A stretch of 64,000 nucleotides of DNA from Desulfothermus okinawensis JCM 13304 (GTDB lineage: Bacteria > Desulfobacterota > Desulfovibrionia > Desulfovibrionales > Desulfothermaceae): NCBI GenBank assembly GCA_001311565.1, contig BBBM01000002.1, positions 91,809 to 155,808 on the forward strand, given 5' to 3'. Position 1 is the first letter of the stretch; every line of letters begins with the position of its first letter. Under the pieces are notes generated by a model. It did not search any database, was not told the origin of the DNA, and saw only the letters and a program-made list of their open reading frames with translations. The translations under genes and the position numbers were made by a program. Of the stretch, positions 1 to 10,276 are shown piece by piece.

Positions 1-504
1 TTTTTATTACATTGGTGACGTCTCTCATTTTTGAGCAATTAGCTATAAATGAGTCAAAGGGGCTTTTATTTCTTTGTTCCAGCACTTTTTTTTAGCTTTA
101 TATTTTCTTTTTTTTAAAAGTATTTTTTTCTAGGGTATTGTTTAGGGTCAAAAATAATTTGTCTTTATTTAGAGGCTTTTCTAAGTAGTCGTTTGCACCA
201 CTTTTTATTGCTTTAACAGCAGTCTCCACTGTAGCATGTCCTGTTACAATTATAACTTCTATGTGGGGTCTTAATTTTTTTCAGGTAATTTAATACCTTG
301 AGTCCATCTAAATCTGGTAGATTTAGATCCAAAAGGAGCAGGTCGAAATTATTAGTTTTAATTGACGAGAGAAATTCCTGACCACTTACATATGTATGGA
401 CCTTAAGACCAAAATTTTTTTTCTAAAATGGATTTTACCCTTTTTAGGAAGATAGGTTCATCGTCAACTACTGCAGTAACTACTGAAGAAAAGTCCCTTT
501 TCAT
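1..504 (-). CDS. NtrC-type sigma-54 response regulator, cut by window start
   Basis: The reading starts at the ATG at 504-502 and runs off the window edge. Residues about 10-120 form a receiver domain: acidic pair in VVDDEP, phosphoacceptor aspartate in LLLLDLNLPDLDG, threonine in VTGHATVETA and lysine in YLEKPL. A linker follows, then the beginning of what should be the AAA+ sigma-54 interaction domain (a segment reading roughly SFIANCSKMRDV). The frame breaks near 275-285 in a T run and again near 90-125. It lies 3 bases downstream of the stop of the histidine kinase at 508-1931, so the two are a cognate pair. The DNA-binding end is outside the window, so the target genes cannot be read. 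Confidence 0.8.
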
Positions 505-507
505 AAA

Positions 508-1931
508 TTATTCGTTTAATTGTTGGGATTGAATGGGGAGGTAAACAAAGAATGTAGTCCCTTCTCCTTGTTTGCTCTTTACCTCTATGTGACCCCCATG
601 TTTTTTTCACTATTCCATACGCAATGGAAAGTCCAAGTCCAGTGCCTTTACCCACGGGCTTTGTGGAAAAGAAGGGGTCAAATATCCTATCAAGAACTTC
701 GGGTGGCATTCCCATTCCACTGTCTTCCACACCAATTTCTATATATCCTTGCTTTTCCCTTGCCGTGATCTTGAGATAACCACCATCAGGCATTGCCTGT
801 ATAGCATTTAAAAAAAAGGTTTATAAAAACTTGCTTTAAGTTGTCTTCGTTCCCTTTTATCTTGGGAAGATTAGGGGGATATCCATTATTAATTGGATAT
901 CAGATATCATTAATTGATTTTTGACCAGTTTTATAGTGGAATCAATTAGTGTTTTAATGTCAATTAATTCTGTTATGTCTGTTTTCTTTCGTCTTGAGAA
1001 ATCCAATAGGTTTTGAACAACAGAGCTTGCCCTTCTGGATTCATCCACAATTTCCTTTAACATTTCTTCTGCTTCTTGTTTGGAAAGTTCGCCCCAATCT
1101 TCTAAAAGGGCCTCTGCTGTGAGTGAAATATTGTTTAAGGGATTGTTTAGTTCATGGGCAATACCAGAGACTAGAGTTCCAACTGCAGAGAGCTTTTTTT
1201 GCCTGTAAAAGGGCATTTTGTCTCTCCTCCAGCTCCCTAATCATCCTGTTAAATGCATTAATAATAAGTGAAAAAGATGAAGTTTGCTGTGCATTTTCTG
1301 GAATATATGTAAAATCACCTTTGGATATCCTTTCTGTAGTTTTTTTGGATAAATGAAATTTGTTTTAAAATTGTATGAGTTAATACAATTAAGAGTATAA
1401 TTAAAGTTCCACCAAATAGAAACATCAGTATAGAAGGTACAAAAAGGATTTTATTTAGCGTTCTTTCTACATGTTTTTTGTTTAGATTTAGAAGTTTTTC
1501 TGCAAATATAAGCATATTGTGTCCATGTTTTCTTATGTCATTTAAATCTACCTTGTTTTTTTGTTTTGCTATTACAATTAGATGTTCATAGGTAGTGAGG
1601 TCATTTTCAAATTTTTTTAAAATCATATGATAGTTCTTTAAAAATCTCTCTAAATGAATCTTGGGATTCAATATCGTTTATCTCTGATTTTATTTTTTTT
1701 TAAATATAAAAGTACCTCATTTAAGTCCTTTTTATCTATGTAATAGACAAAGTTTTTTTTCGTATCTTCTGAGCTCAAGTACATTTTCCATAAAATCATG
1801 GGTCCTCTCCAGCATGGCTAGTTTGTTTTTTAAAAAAAACTAATGTTGTACATATAGCCAATTATATGGATTATTAGAAATGCAGTGGCAGTGGCTGTGA
1901 ATAGGAGGATTTTTATTCTGAGATCTTTCAT
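508..1931 (-). CDS. Membrane sensor histidine kinase (frame-broken)
   Basis: The N-terminus (MKDLRIKILLFTA) is a membrane segment, followed by a periplasmic helical domain with an RRYEKNF motif, a second membrane segment near 1370-1440, a HAMP-like linker, a HisKA box ([15 protein letters not shown], His phosphosite) and an HATPase_c domain with EDSGMGMPPEVLDRIFDPFF and GKGTGLGLSIAYGIV. The stop TAA at 510-508 precedes the response regulator ATG by three bases, which marks a two-gene operon. Frame breaks sit at T or A runs near 605, 815, 1200, 1345, 1700, 1760 and 1840. The RRYEKNF sensor helix is shared with the kinase at 10277-11698, so the two kinases are paralogous in their input domain. 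The ligand is unknown. Confidence 0.82.
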
Positions 1932-2074
1932 CTTCTTGCTTTAACCTATTAAAATTTTACTCCTTTGAAGTAGATATTTCCTAATATGGTAGTAGTTAAT
2001 TTATGCTAGCAAAAGAAGTAATGGTTTTGTCAAGCCCAAAAAATAGACATGAATTTAGGTTGATAGTTTTTTTT

Positions 2075-2101
2075 GGGGGGGATTCTAACCCCCTTTTTTT
2101 T
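2075..2101 (+). terminator. G/C hairpin followed by T8
   Basis: A run of seven G, a 7-base loop (ATTCTAA) and five C are followed directly by eight T on the plus strand. This has the form of an intrinsic terminator for plus-strand transcription, yet no plus-strand gene precedes it. It lies just past the 3' end of the DUF1634 gene, between it and the histidine kinase, and may block antisense readthrough. Confidence 0.4.
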
Positions 2102-2104
2102 GTA

Positions 2105-2520
2105 TTAATGTCCCCCTGAGCCAAGGATACCAGATGCAGCAAGTAGGAGTACCAGAATTTCAAAAATGGCAATAAAAGTATATACCATGTCACCCCTTTT
2201 AAAATAAGCAAAGGCCAATGTAAAATAGCCAACAATGGTTAAGAGCCTAATAAAGCGATTCCAATAAAATTTATGAAATCCCCTTTACCTAACAAATGAA
2301 CCCAACTCCATCCCTGGTGTATATTGAGTTTTTCCATGAACTGTCCAGATGGAAGGTGCCACATCTTTTGTAGGGTGTCCATTGGTACAAAGGGATCCAT
2401 AATAGTAGATAGGTATAAAAAGTAGGTTATACACATAATGCTATGCCACCCCAACAGCCAAAAAAATAAGATCTCTGCATATATATTTTGTTCTTTTGGC
2501 ACTCTAATCCTGTTTTGCAT
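2105..2520 (-). CDS. DUF1634-type small membrane protein
   Basis: About 137 residues with three predicted membrane segments: one near residues 15-35 (FFWLLGWHSIMCITYFLY), one in the middle and one at the C-terminus (IFEILVLLLAASGILGSGGH). A good ribosome site (GGAGGG) precedes the ATG at 2520. The frame breaks near 2245, where TTAGGCTCTTAA should read TTAGGGCTCTTA, a lost G. It follows the TauE/SafE permease gene by about 20 bases on the same strand. Proteins of the DUF1634 family are commonly encoded beside TauE/SafE permeases, which supports the name; the family assignment itself rests on size, topology and neighbour and not on a strong motif. Confidence 0.65.
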
Positions 2521-2541
2521 ATCATACCCTCCAGGTTAATT

Positions 2542-3509
2542 TTAATGTCCAAGTCCCTTTAAAAGAGCCTTACCTCCTGAAAATATAAGTACTCCGATTA
2601 CAAGATATCTGATTAGGGTTGGTTTGGCCTTGGCAAGGATTTGAACTCCAATAATTGAGCCTAACATTAGACCAATAATAGATGGAATGGCAATCAAGGG
2701 AATTACACATCCCCTGTTTAAGTATACCCATGCAGCAGATGTATCTGTGATGGACAAAAGGAATTTACTTGTTGCTACAGATATCTTTAAGGGTACACCC
2801 ATGACCAAATTTAACACCGGTACATTGGCCCAACCTGCCCCAAGTCCAAACATCCCAGCAACAGTACCAATGACAATGAATAAAAGGAGCCCAACTAACG
2901 TGTTTTTGGCCCTCCACTGGACTACCTTACCTGTTGCTTCCTCTAGGTATGCGCCCTCAAGCCCCAGGGCAAGGCCAATTGCGTCTTGCTTTGTGACTAC
3001 AGGATATTCCACGTTTTTTTGATGTCAAAAGTAATATTGAAATTAATAAGATTGTTGAACCTAAAAGGATTTGAACAATGTTTGTTGGCAATGAGAGTCC
3101 CAAAAATGCACCAAAAATAGCACAGGTAGAGGCTATAAGTGCAACAGGAAGTGCAAGTCGTAGGTTAGCTAGGTTTCTTTTAAGTAAGCCAGGACCAGCA
3201 GCCAAGGCACCTGCAAGTGCAACAAATAGACCTGCGCCCCTTACAAAATCCAGATGAAAAGGGAAAAATGCAGATACCAAAGGAACATACAATACTCCTC
3301 CACCAACCCCAGCAAGCACTGCTAAAATTCCTAAAACAAAGCAGAAAACAAATAAAATTGATGGCCAATACCACCAGGGTTTTACAGAAGATTCCACAGC
3401 CCCAAGGACATCTTCGTTAACTTGTGCCTGTAGATCGGGACATAATAATAAAAAAACAAAAACCCAATAAATAATACATAACAATTGGTTTTATTAATGT
3501 AATTTTCAT
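2542..3509 (-). CDS. TauE/SafE family anion permease
   Basis: The reconstructed protein is about 320 residues with eight or so membrane segments and two internal halves. Each half has the glycine-rich family motif: GILAVLAGVGGGVLYVPLV in the first and AGMFGLGAGWANVPVLNLV in the second. An N-terminal extension (MKITLIKPIVMYY...DLQAQ) looks like a signal or first membrane segment. I chose the ATG at 3509, which has a GGGAGG site upstream; it needs a T7-to-T6 correction near 3455. A second break lies near 3015. Family members export sulfite, sulfoacetate or related anions, or import sulfate; in a sulfur-metabolising cell this would fit, but the substrate is inferred. It is the first gene of a pair with DUF1634. 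Confidence 0.85.
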
Positions 3510-3563
3510 ATGTTTTACACCTCCCATATTTTTATTTTTTTCTTTTGATTTTTTTTATTTGTG

Positions 3564-3604
3564 AAAAAAAAGAACAAATAAAGATAAATGTTTGTTCTTT
3601 TTTT
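3564..3604 (-). terminator. Terminator downstream of lon
   Basis: An A-tract plus GAACAAA (3564-3578) is perfectly complementary to TTTGTTC plus T-tract (3591-3604), loop of 12 bases. Read on the minus strand it is a hairpin ending in a T run, 136 bases past the lon stop and before the TauE gene, so it separates the two minus-strand transcripts. Confidence 0.6.
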
Positions 3605-3739
3605 ATTTGCCACTAACTACGGCCTTTTTGTTTGTCAATAAAAAAAATAGCGTTTTTCTATAAAAAATAGCAACATATACTAAACGATGTTTATGTTTGT
3701 GATAATGTATGAGTGAGAGTTGAGGTTCTACGGTTTTTT

Positions 3740-5771
3740 TTAATCTACAAATATTTTATCTAGTATTTCAGGTAGTTCTCTGACAAATACTATTTTAATG
3801 CCCTTAATTATGCTATTTGGGAAAGATGAAAAATCTATTTTGTTTTTTTCAGGAAAGATTACTGTTTTCACCCCTGTTAGTTTTGCTGCAAGGAGTTTTT
3901 CCCTTATGCCTCCAACAGGAAGGATACGTCCTGAAAGGGTAATTTCTCCACTAAGGGCTATATCCCTTTTACATTTTTTTGTTTGAGATAAGTGAGATAA
4001 GTGCTGCAAAGATGGGAAGTCCTGCAGATGGTCCATCCTTGGGGATTGCCCCTTCTGGGACATGTATATGTATATCGTGGGATTTAAAAAAATCAGGGGA
4101 CAATTTAAATATTTCTATATTTGATTTTATAAAGCTCAATGCTGCCTGTGCAGATTCCTTCAATACATTTCCCAGTGACCCTGTTAGGATCAGTTTATCT
4201 GTACCAGCCATCTTTGTGGCCTCTATAAATAGTATTTCTCCTCCAAAGGGAGTCCATGCAAGTGCAGTGGATACCCCAACTCTGTCTTTTACATCTAACA
4301 TGGTTGGTTTAAATTTTGGAGGTCCCAGGAGTTTTTCCACATTCCCTTGATCAATTATTATGGGTGATGTACCTTTGTTTTTTTTGCTCCAAGATATTTC
4401 TGGCTGTCTTTCTGCAAATAGATGATATTTGTCTTTGTAAGTTTCTTAGTCCTGACTCTTTAGTGTATTCTGAAACAATCTTTTTAATTGCCTGGTCCTT
4501 AAAATGGATTTCATATTTTCCAAGACCATTTTCAGCGATTTCTCTTGGTATTAGATGTCTTTTCGCTATTTCAACCTTTTCTTCTTCTAAATAGCCTGGC
4601 ACCCATATTATTTCCAGACGATCCAGTAGTGGAGGAGGTATTGTGTCTGTGGTGTTGGCTGTGGCTATGAACATTACCCTGGATAGGTCAAAGGGTATGT
4701 CTAGGTAATGGTCAACGTAATTTTTGTTTTGTTCAGGGTCCAATATTTCAAGAAAAGGAGCTGATGGGTCTCCTTTAAAGTCCTGTCCTATTTTGTCTAT
4801 TTCATCTAACATAAATACTGGATTTTTTTGAACCAGCACGCCTTATTTCCTGAATTATCCTTCCTGGTAGAGCTCCAACATAACTTCTTCTGTGGCCCCT
4901 AATTTGGCTTCATCTTTGATTCCAGCAAGGGACATTCTAATAAATTTCCTTCCCATGCTCCTGGCAATGGAGGTTCCAAGGGATGTTTTCCCTGTACCAG
5001 GTGGCCCAACAAAGCAGAGAATTGGACCTTTGCCCTCAAACTGAATCCTCTGATTTTCCAGTGCATTTTTCACAGTGGATATAATTTCTTCAAGTTTTAG
5101 GGGTTTTGATAAGAATTGAAAAGAGCCCTTTTTCATGGCATCAACTGCAGCATTAACCGTGGCATAACCAGTAATAATTATCACTTCAGTGGCAGGATGG
5201 TTTTTTTTTGCCTTTTCAAGGACAGATAGCCCATCAACCTCCTGCATCTTGAGATCAGTTATTATTACATGGAAATTGTGTTGAGACAAAAGGGATAAAG
5301 CCTCTTTTCCACTTAGTGCTGCATGGACTTCATACCCCTCTTTCTCAAAGACATGTTTTAAATTCATACAGGTTAATTTTTCATCGTCCACAACCAATAT
5401 CTTGAACTTCCTCTGGTTTTTCAAAATCCTAACTGCAATGTGTTCAAGTATCCTGTCCTTTATATCTTGAAGTCCATAATGCTCCTCATCCAATATCTCT
5501 GCTGCCCTATTAATGTCCAGATTGTCTTTGGTCATTGTGTTCCAAGGAAGAGATAATAAATAGTCAATATAATTAATTCCAATGGTGTATTCAGCCGAGG
5601 ATTCTGATATGTATTTTATCCTGTCAAGCTCTTTTAATGCCACTTTCTCAATACTTTCAGGAAGGTTTTTATCCATTATTTCCGCCCTAAGCCTTGAGAG
5701 CTCGTCTAAATTTTCCTCATTTGGTTCTTTTTGAGATTTGTTTTTTTTCACTCTTTTTAAAAAAAAATCAT
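3740..5771 (-). CDS. lon: Lon protease with inserted receiver domain, lacking LON-N domain
   Basis: ATP-dependent serine protease of cytoplasmic quality control. Order: about 20 charged residues; the helical segment that normally precedes the Lon ATPase ([39 protein letters not shown]); a full receiver domain at about residues 120-235 ([31 protein letters not shown]); the AAA+ module ([13 protein letters not shown]alker [11 protein letters not shown]alker B); and the protease domain with catalytic Ser in PKDGPSAG and Lys in [12 protein letters not shown]. The receiver sits exactly between AVRILKN and [11 protein letters not shown], which adjoin in ordinary Lon. The N-terminal substrate-binding LON domain is absent. 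Start: ATG at 5771 has GGAG seven bases upstream but needs two A/T-run corrections; GTG at 5751 is the fallback. Frame breaks near 4830-4860, 4380 and 3980. All receiver residues needed for phosphorylation are present. Confidence 0.9.
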
Positions 5772-6013
5772 AAAACGCTCCAGGGCCTTGGAATCTTTAA
5801 AATGGCTTTTTCAAATAAACCTATAGATGAGCTTTAAATAAAAGTGAAGTGTTGAAAAATGAAATATAAACTCCTTAAAAATATCCTGGGGGCTTAATTA
5901 CTTGAATCCATTTAAAAATGGATATTTTCAATATTGTTTTATGTTGCTTTATGAAACATATTTTGTTTTGTCTTTTTTTGTAAATTTTTTTTATTTTCAG
6001 TCTATTAGAGATA

Positions 6014-6029
6014 TGGCATCAATGTTGCT
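6014..6029 (+). promoter_or_regulatory. Sigma-54 (-24/-12) promoter
   Basis: TGGCATCAATGTTGCT matches the RpoN consensus (TGGCAC-N5-TTGCW) with the obligatory GG and GC ten bases apart. It lies 37 bases before the ATG at 6066, right for a start site near 6041. It would drive the operon 6066-13102, whose last gene is itself a sigma-54 activator. Confidence 0.7.
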
Positions 6030-6065
6030 CGATAAATTTTAAAGGCAAACAAAAGGAGATATAAA

Positions 6066-6245
6066 ATGTTGCAAAAAGAAACTATACTTAGGAAATTAGA
6101 GAGGATAATGATGGCAGTAACCTTTGCTGAGGCCAATTTAAGGATATGGCTCTTAGTTTTTTTAAAACAAGACAAGAGGGGTATTAGGGAAGAGAACAAG
6201 GAAAGGGTTAAGACTAAAAGGGACAGGGATGAATTGAGGTTGTAA
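6066..6245 (+). CDS. Small protein of unknown function, first gene of sigma-54 operon
   Basis: 59 codons from the ATG at 6066 with a close AAAGGAG site. The sequence starts MLQKETILRKLERIMMAVTFAEAN and ends in a highly charged tail rich in Lys, Arg and Glu. The AVTFAEA stretch resembles AVTYAEH and AIAFAEEGE in the universal-stress protein encoded next, so the peptide may be a detached relative of that segment. The middle may contain a frame break: near 6137 a one-base shift gives KDMALSFF, which suits the family better than the reading shown. I do not know the function. It is 16 bases from the next gene. Confidence 0.6.
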   Translation: MLQKETILRKLERIMMAVTFAEANLRIWLLVFLKQDKRGIREENKERVKTKRDRDELRL

Positions 6246-6261
6246 TTTAAAGGGGGAAGAC

Positions 6262-7316
6262 ATGAAGAAGATATTGTTGGCCTCCTACGGTCTGTCTCCA
6301 GATTCTGATGCTGTTTATTACACACTGGATCTTGCCAAACAGCTTAATTCAGAGGTGGAGTTTTTTTGAAGTGGTGCCCAAAAAAAAGGAGTAAAGGGTC
6401 CATTAAGACCCTTGGTCCACTTAAATTACTTAAGTCCTTTATGGAAGATGCAATGGTGGCAGTTACCTATGCAGAACACAAGGAGCACGACGTGGCAAAA
6501 GGCATAGCAGAAGAGGCAATGGAAAACTTAAAGCCTTTTTTTGTCTAGGATTAAAAAAATCAGGCTTAAAGGTGGATCTTGTATTAAGGGTTGGGGATTT
6601 TGTGAAAGAGGTTATCTCCCATGTGAGGGAGAGGAAGGAAATAATATTAGCTGTAATTGCCGTGGGAAAAAAAACAGAGAAAAGTAATTTTGGACAGGCT
6701 AAGAAAAGATATGGATATCCCAATTATAGTTATAGAAACCTAAATCCAGGGGGTTATATATGGGGATTTTGACAAACTCAAAAAAAAGGGCGAAAAAAGA
6801 CAAAGGATGAAATTACAAAATATCAAGATGCCATAGCATTTGCTGAGGAAGGAGAATATGATGATGCAGTTAAATTTATAGAAGAAACCAGTTCAGGTGG
6901 TGAGATTCAACCTAGACTGCTGGTGGTTGGTAATGGGAATATGTTTTCCCCATGTGTTGTGGATTATTCAATAGATATGGCAAAAAGGCTTGAATATCAG
7001 ATTGTTGCACTTAATGCAGCACCAATTGGAGATGAATTGCCAGTAAAAAGCCTAGAGAGGAAAAGATTGAGAGACGAATTTTTAACAGAATGTGAAAAAA
7101 AATATACTGCAGTTTAAAAATAGGGCAGAAAAAGAGGGGATAGAATTCTCTCATGTTGTAAAGTTCTTAGATAAAGAGGATGCCCTACAAGAGATTAAAA
7201 GAGAGATTCCAGGAATTGAATTTGTAATATCTGATAGTGAAAGGGAATTCGTGGCTCCACAGGATGAGAAAAGGCCTGGACAAAGGCCAAGTGTTTGCGT
7301 CTATTCAATTGTATAG
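6262..7316 (+). CDS. Tandem universal stress protein (UspA-like, two domains)
   Basis: About 345 residues after correction, from ATG at 6262 (MKKILLASYGLSPDSDAVYY). The first half carries a Usp-type fold; the second starts near 6910 (RLLVVGNGNMFSPCVVDYSIDMAKRL) and ends with SDSEREFVAPQDEKRPGQRPSVCVYSIV. The two halves are joined by a linker with AIAFAEEGEYDDAVKF. Frame breaks lie at T runs near 6362 and 6535 and A runs near 6670, 6785 and 7095. A clear G-x2-G-x9-G(S/T) ATP motif is not seen, so nucleotide binding is uncertain. It lies in an operon with an SLC13 permease and a two-component system, which suggests a stress or transport-coupled role. Confidence 0.75.
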
Positions 7317-7340
7317 AAAATGTAATTGGAGGTCATCTAA

Positions 7341-7430
7341 ATGGGCATTACCTTTGTTTTAAAACTTACCCTCATAGCAGTAGTATTTGGATTTTGCTAT
7401 GTATTTAGGCATGAAAACAAAAATGGTTAG
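7341..7430 (+). CDS. 29-residue single-pass membrane peptide
   Basis: ATG at 7341 with GGAGG nine bases upstream, stop TAG at 7428-7430. The peptide has a hydrophobic stretch (LTLIAVVFGFCYVF) followed by a short charged tail RHENKNG, so it should sit in the inner membrane with a cytoplasmic or periplasmic tail. It starts 24 bases after the Usp stop and precedes the SLC13 permease gene, which suggests a small partner of that permease. It reads cleanly with no frame break. Confidence 0.6.
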   Translation: MGITFVLKLTLIAVVFGFCYVFRHENKNG

Positions 7431-7474
7431 TTGTCTATAAAATTAGAATTTATCTTGCAGTATGGAAATTAGGT

Positions 7475-7497
7475 CCCCTACCCATAAGGGGGCTTTT
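7475..7497 (+). terminator. Weak hairpin with T tract
   Basis: CCCCT (7475-7479) pairs with AGGGG (7487-7491), 7-base loop, followed by GGC and five T. It lies between the 29-residue peptide and the permease gene and could attenuate transcription within the operon. Confidence 0.4.
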
Positions 7498-7538
7498 TGC
7501 GTATTTTATTTCCCAAAAATAAATTTTAGGAGGATGGC

Positions 7539-9356
7539 ATGACACCAGATATGATACTTACCATGGTAGTGCTTGCATTTGTCATAGTATTATTTGTTTT
7601 TGAGTGGGTTAGGGTTGATGTAGTGGGAATAATGATGATGGTCCTGCTTCCACTACTTGGTCTGGTAACTGCAAAGGAGGCCTTTGTTGGTCTTAGTTCC
7701 AATGCAGTGTGTTCAATTATAGCGGTAATAATAATTGGTGCTGGTTTAGATAAAACTGGAGTAATGAACAAGGTTGCAAGTCCTATAATAAAACTTGCTG
7801 GAAATAGCGAGAAAAGAATAATTACACTGATTTCTGGTACAGTTGGAATTATCTCGTCTATGATGCAAAATATCGGTGCAGCAGCTCTATTTCTTCCTGC
7901 TGCCCAGAGAATTGCTAAAAGGACTGGTGTTCCAATATCAAGGATACTAATGCCCATGGGATTTTGTGCAATAATAGGTGGTACCTTGACCCTGGTTGGT
8001 GCAAGCCCAACAATACTTTTAAATGATTTGATGGTGCTAAATGGGGAGAAGCTAAAGCCTTTTGGGCTGTTTACCCAGACACCAATAGGTGTTTGTCTTT
8101 TGGCCTCAGCTATTATCTATTTTGCATTTTTTTGGGAAATATATCTTACCTGCAGGTGGGGGACAGTCTGATAAAGGGATTTCAGATCTGCTCATGGAGC
8201 CTATAAAGGTCTCGAAAGTGTTTTTGAGCTGGAGATTCCAAAAACCTTCAGTGGGCCAAAGACACTAGAAGAATTAGCTATCAGGGAAAGATTTTTGGTA
8301 ACAGTAGTAGGAATATACTTTAGACAAAAAAAAGGATAGGACCCTGGTTCCAAGAAGCCATGACAAACTATCTCAGGGGGATACAATTGCAGTTGTTGGA
8401 AGAAAGAAAAACGTTGAAATCATGGCAAAGGAACTAAATTTTAAGTTAAAGGACCAATTAGAGGTATTTGCAGAGGATTTGGCCAGGACAAATGCAGGGC
8501 TTGCTGAAACCATTGTATCTCCAAGATCTGAACTCATAGGAAAGACACTAAGTGAAGTAAATTTCAAAGAACTTTTTGGAGTAAACCCTGTGGCCCTTTT
8601 TAAGGGCAATAAAATATTTTATTCAGGACTTACTAATATCAAACTGAGTATGGGTGATACCCTTCTTTTATTTGGTCCATGGGCAAGGTTCCATATATTA
8701 AGAAATAGGCCCCAACCAAGGCCCCTTAGTTTTGCCTCTCCATTGGAGGGTGAAATATTAAAGCCCCAAAAGGCAAAATGGGCTATTTTTTTGGTTGGTT
8801 TTAGCCCTATCTCAGATAATATTTTTCAAGGTAAAACTTTCCGTAGCCCTAATGTCTGGGGCCCTTGGAATGATAATAACCGGAGTGTTAACAGTTGATG
8901 AGGCCTATCAATCTGTGGATTGGATGACAGTATTTTTGCTTGCAGGTTTAATTCCGCTTGGAATTGCATTTGAGAAAACAGGAACTGCATCTTTTATAGC
9001 CCATAATATTTTAGCAATTATAGGTAAACCCTCACCCATAGTCCTGCTTGCAGTGGTAGGGCTATTAACTTCCTTTTTTTACCTTGGTTATATCAAATGT
9101 AGGTGCAACAGTTTTGTTGGTTCCCCTTTGTATGAATATGGCAGTTATGGCAGGTGGTGATCCTAGGATGGCAGCCCTGGTTGTTGGATTGTCTGCTTCA
9201 AACACATTTGTACTTCCAACCCATCAGGTAAATGCACTGGTGATGAGACCAGGGGGCTATCGCACAGTGGATTACGCAAAGGCAGGTGCAGTTATGACTG
9301 TGTTATTTCTTGTAGTGGAGCTGTCAGTTATATACTTTTTCTATGGGATAAATTGA
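7539..9356 (+). CDS. SLC13/DASS-type permease with central TrkA_C domains
   Basis: About 600 residues. The N-terminal half has membrane segments and the first substrate motif region (IGGTLTLVGASPTILLNDL); the middle (about 8200-8720) is a soluble insert with two TrkA_C (RCK-C) domains (LEELAIRERFLVTVVGI, SELIGKTLSEVNFKELFGV); the C-terminal half returns to membrane segments ending in ASNTFVLPTHQVNALVMRPGGYR. This layout is standard for the SLC13-related carriers annotated as sodium/sulfate or dicarboxylate transporters. RBS AGGAGG precedes ATG 7539. Breaks: T7 near 8131, lost C near 8200, A8 near 8330, T7 near 8787, T7 near 9082. Substrate unknown; the acetate genes nearby make an organic acid or anion plausible. 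Confidence 0.85.
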
Positions 9357-9368
9357 TCTTGTTTTTTT

Positions 9369-9383
9369 GGGCACTGTTTGCCC
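9369..9383 (+). terminator. Small stem-loop after permease gene
   Basis: GGGCA (9369-9373) pairs with TGCCC (9379-9383), loop CTGTT. The T run lies before and not after the stem on this strand, so it is a weak terminator at best. Confidence 0.25.
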
Positions 9384-9420
9384 CTATCCCATAAATAAAA
9401 AGTAAAGAAGGAGATATCAT

Positions 9421-10224
9421 ATGGCAATTATCACCATTTCAAGGGGGAGCTATAGTTTTGGTAAAATGATAGCAGAGAGGGTTGCTGATATATTAAGTTA
9501 CAGATGTATGAGTAGAGAAGTTTTAGTTGAAACCGCTTCTAAAAACCACATTAAAGAAAAAGAGTTATTTAAGGCATTGCATGACTCACCATCTTTTTTT
9601 TGAAAATAAGAAAAACAGGGAAAAGTATTTAAATATGATAAAGGCAACACTTATAGAACATGCAATTGATGATAATCTAATATATCACGGAAATGCTGGA
9701 CACTTTTTACTCCCAAATGTTGCATGTTTGCTTAGGGTTCGCCTGGTCGCCAATTTAGATGAGAGGGTAGCCCTTTTAATGAAATTAAAAAATATAAATG
9801 AGAGTGATGCAAAAAAAGAGATAGAAAGGGAAGATAAACAGAGATATCAGTGGACCCAAATGCTTTACAAAGAGGATTTAAATTCACCATTTTTATACGA
9901 TATAATCCTTCATATTGAAAAAAATTGACGTTAATCAGGCGTGTGAGATAATAAATGGTATTGTGTGCCAGGGCAGGTTTAATATGACAGATAATTGTAA
10001 GAAAAAAACTTATAGATGAGTACATATTAACCAGGGCAAAGATTCTTTTGTTTAAAGAAAATATAGAGCATATGTTGGTTGAAGATGGAATATTGAAAAT
10101 AAAGATTGGACCAACAAAGATCAAAAAGACATCACCTATACCACCAAAGCTAGAGAAGAGTATTAATGCGGAATTAAATGATGAAACCAAGATATGGATT
10201 TATAATATGGTAAAAAAATATTAA
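9421..10224 (+). CDS. Cytidylate kinase-like family protein
   Basis: About 267 residues. It opens MAIITISRGSYSFGKMIAERVADILSYRCMSREVL, which matches the start of the cytidylate-kinase-like family (ITISR..G..G-K in place of a classic P-loop, then Y..DRE-type residues). The middle has the LID-like segment RLVANLDERVALLM. An extra C-terminal region of about 80 residues (IGPTKIKKTSPIPPKLEK) is not part of the kinase fold. RBS AAGGAG precedes ATG 9421. Breaks: T8 near 9593, A7 near 9920, A7 near 10001. Not the housekeeping Cmk; these proteins are found next to transporters and two-component genes and the substrate is not known to me. Confidence 0.75.
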
Positions 10225-10276
10225 TTACTTAAAAGATGTGATGTTTTTGGCCTGAATTATGGGGGCATTTTTCATT

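Noticed and set aside
3180..3420. Antisense open frames within TauE and similar overlapping frames in lon, eno, pat, mcp
   Set aside because: Shadows of well-supported genes on the other strand, without motif or ribosome site.
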